Assembly (NCBI GenBank): GCA_003250455.1
Contig: QKGK01000253.1
Coordinates: forward strand, 1 to 6,332
From: Chloroflexota bacterium
Lineage (GTDB): Bacteria; Chloroflexota; Anaerolineae; Anaerolineales; UBA11579
Reading direction: 5' to 3'
Length of the DNA: 6,332 nt
The notes beneath the pieces are model-generated. The model saw nothing but the letters and a program-made list of their open reading frames with translations. It was not told the DNA's origin and did no database searches. The stretch's first letter is position 1, and each line of letters opens with the position of its first letter. A program made the position numbers and the translations under genes. This document shows positions 6,299 to 6,332 of the stretch, piece by piece.

Positions 6299-6332
6299 AG
6301 CAATTCTTTGATTACAACGAGAAGTGGCTGGC

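Overview
This 6.3 kb window carries six genes, all on the minus strand, so they are read from high to low coordinates. It looks like an ordinary bacterial chromosome segment. GC content is moderate to high in the genes and the spacers are AT-rich. I see no insertion sequence, CRISPR array, tRNA, rRNA or phage gene. The gene content (adenosylcobalamin-dependent ribonucleotide reductase with a TSCPD domain, NrdR next to it, and a UMF1-type transporter) would fit Chloroflexota such as Anaerolineae. That taxonomic guess is an impression from protein style only; no marker gene settles it.

Reading in the direction of transcription, 6298-5388 holds a two-gene unit. A YhbS-like GNAT acetyltransferase is followed by an alkyltransferase-like (ATL) protein, with stop and start codons overlapping as ATGA. 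The ATL protein has Trp where an O6-alkylguanine-DNA alkyltransferase would have its acceptor Cys, so it should bind and flag alkylated guanine rather than repair it. A 279-bp AT-rich spacer follows (5109-5387). Its left part holds a good promoter candidate (extended -10) and then three dyad-symmetric elements in the predicted 5' leader, including a perfect 20-bp palindrome with an ATATAT core that resembles an NrdR box.

Next comes nrdR (5108-4656), the zinc-ribbon/ATP-cone repressor of ribonucleotide reductase genes. After a 101-bp spacer with a weak hairpin comes nrdJ (4554-1957), the class II ribonucleotide reductase that NrdR would control. No NrdR-like box lies between the two genes, which suggests that the sites upstream of nrdR control both as an autoregulated operon. 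A strong hairpin terminator (1895-1937) ends this unit.

Downstream are a 91-residue three-helix membrane protein of unknown function (1857-1582) with its own terminator (1524-1546), and a 12-helix UMF1/Atg22-like major facilitator transporter (1395-16). The terminators separate these two genes from each other and from the nrd genes, so they are probably independent transcription units.

The most interesting material is the nrdR leader and the coupled GNAT-ATL pair. I did not find a convincing undescribed multi-gene system here.
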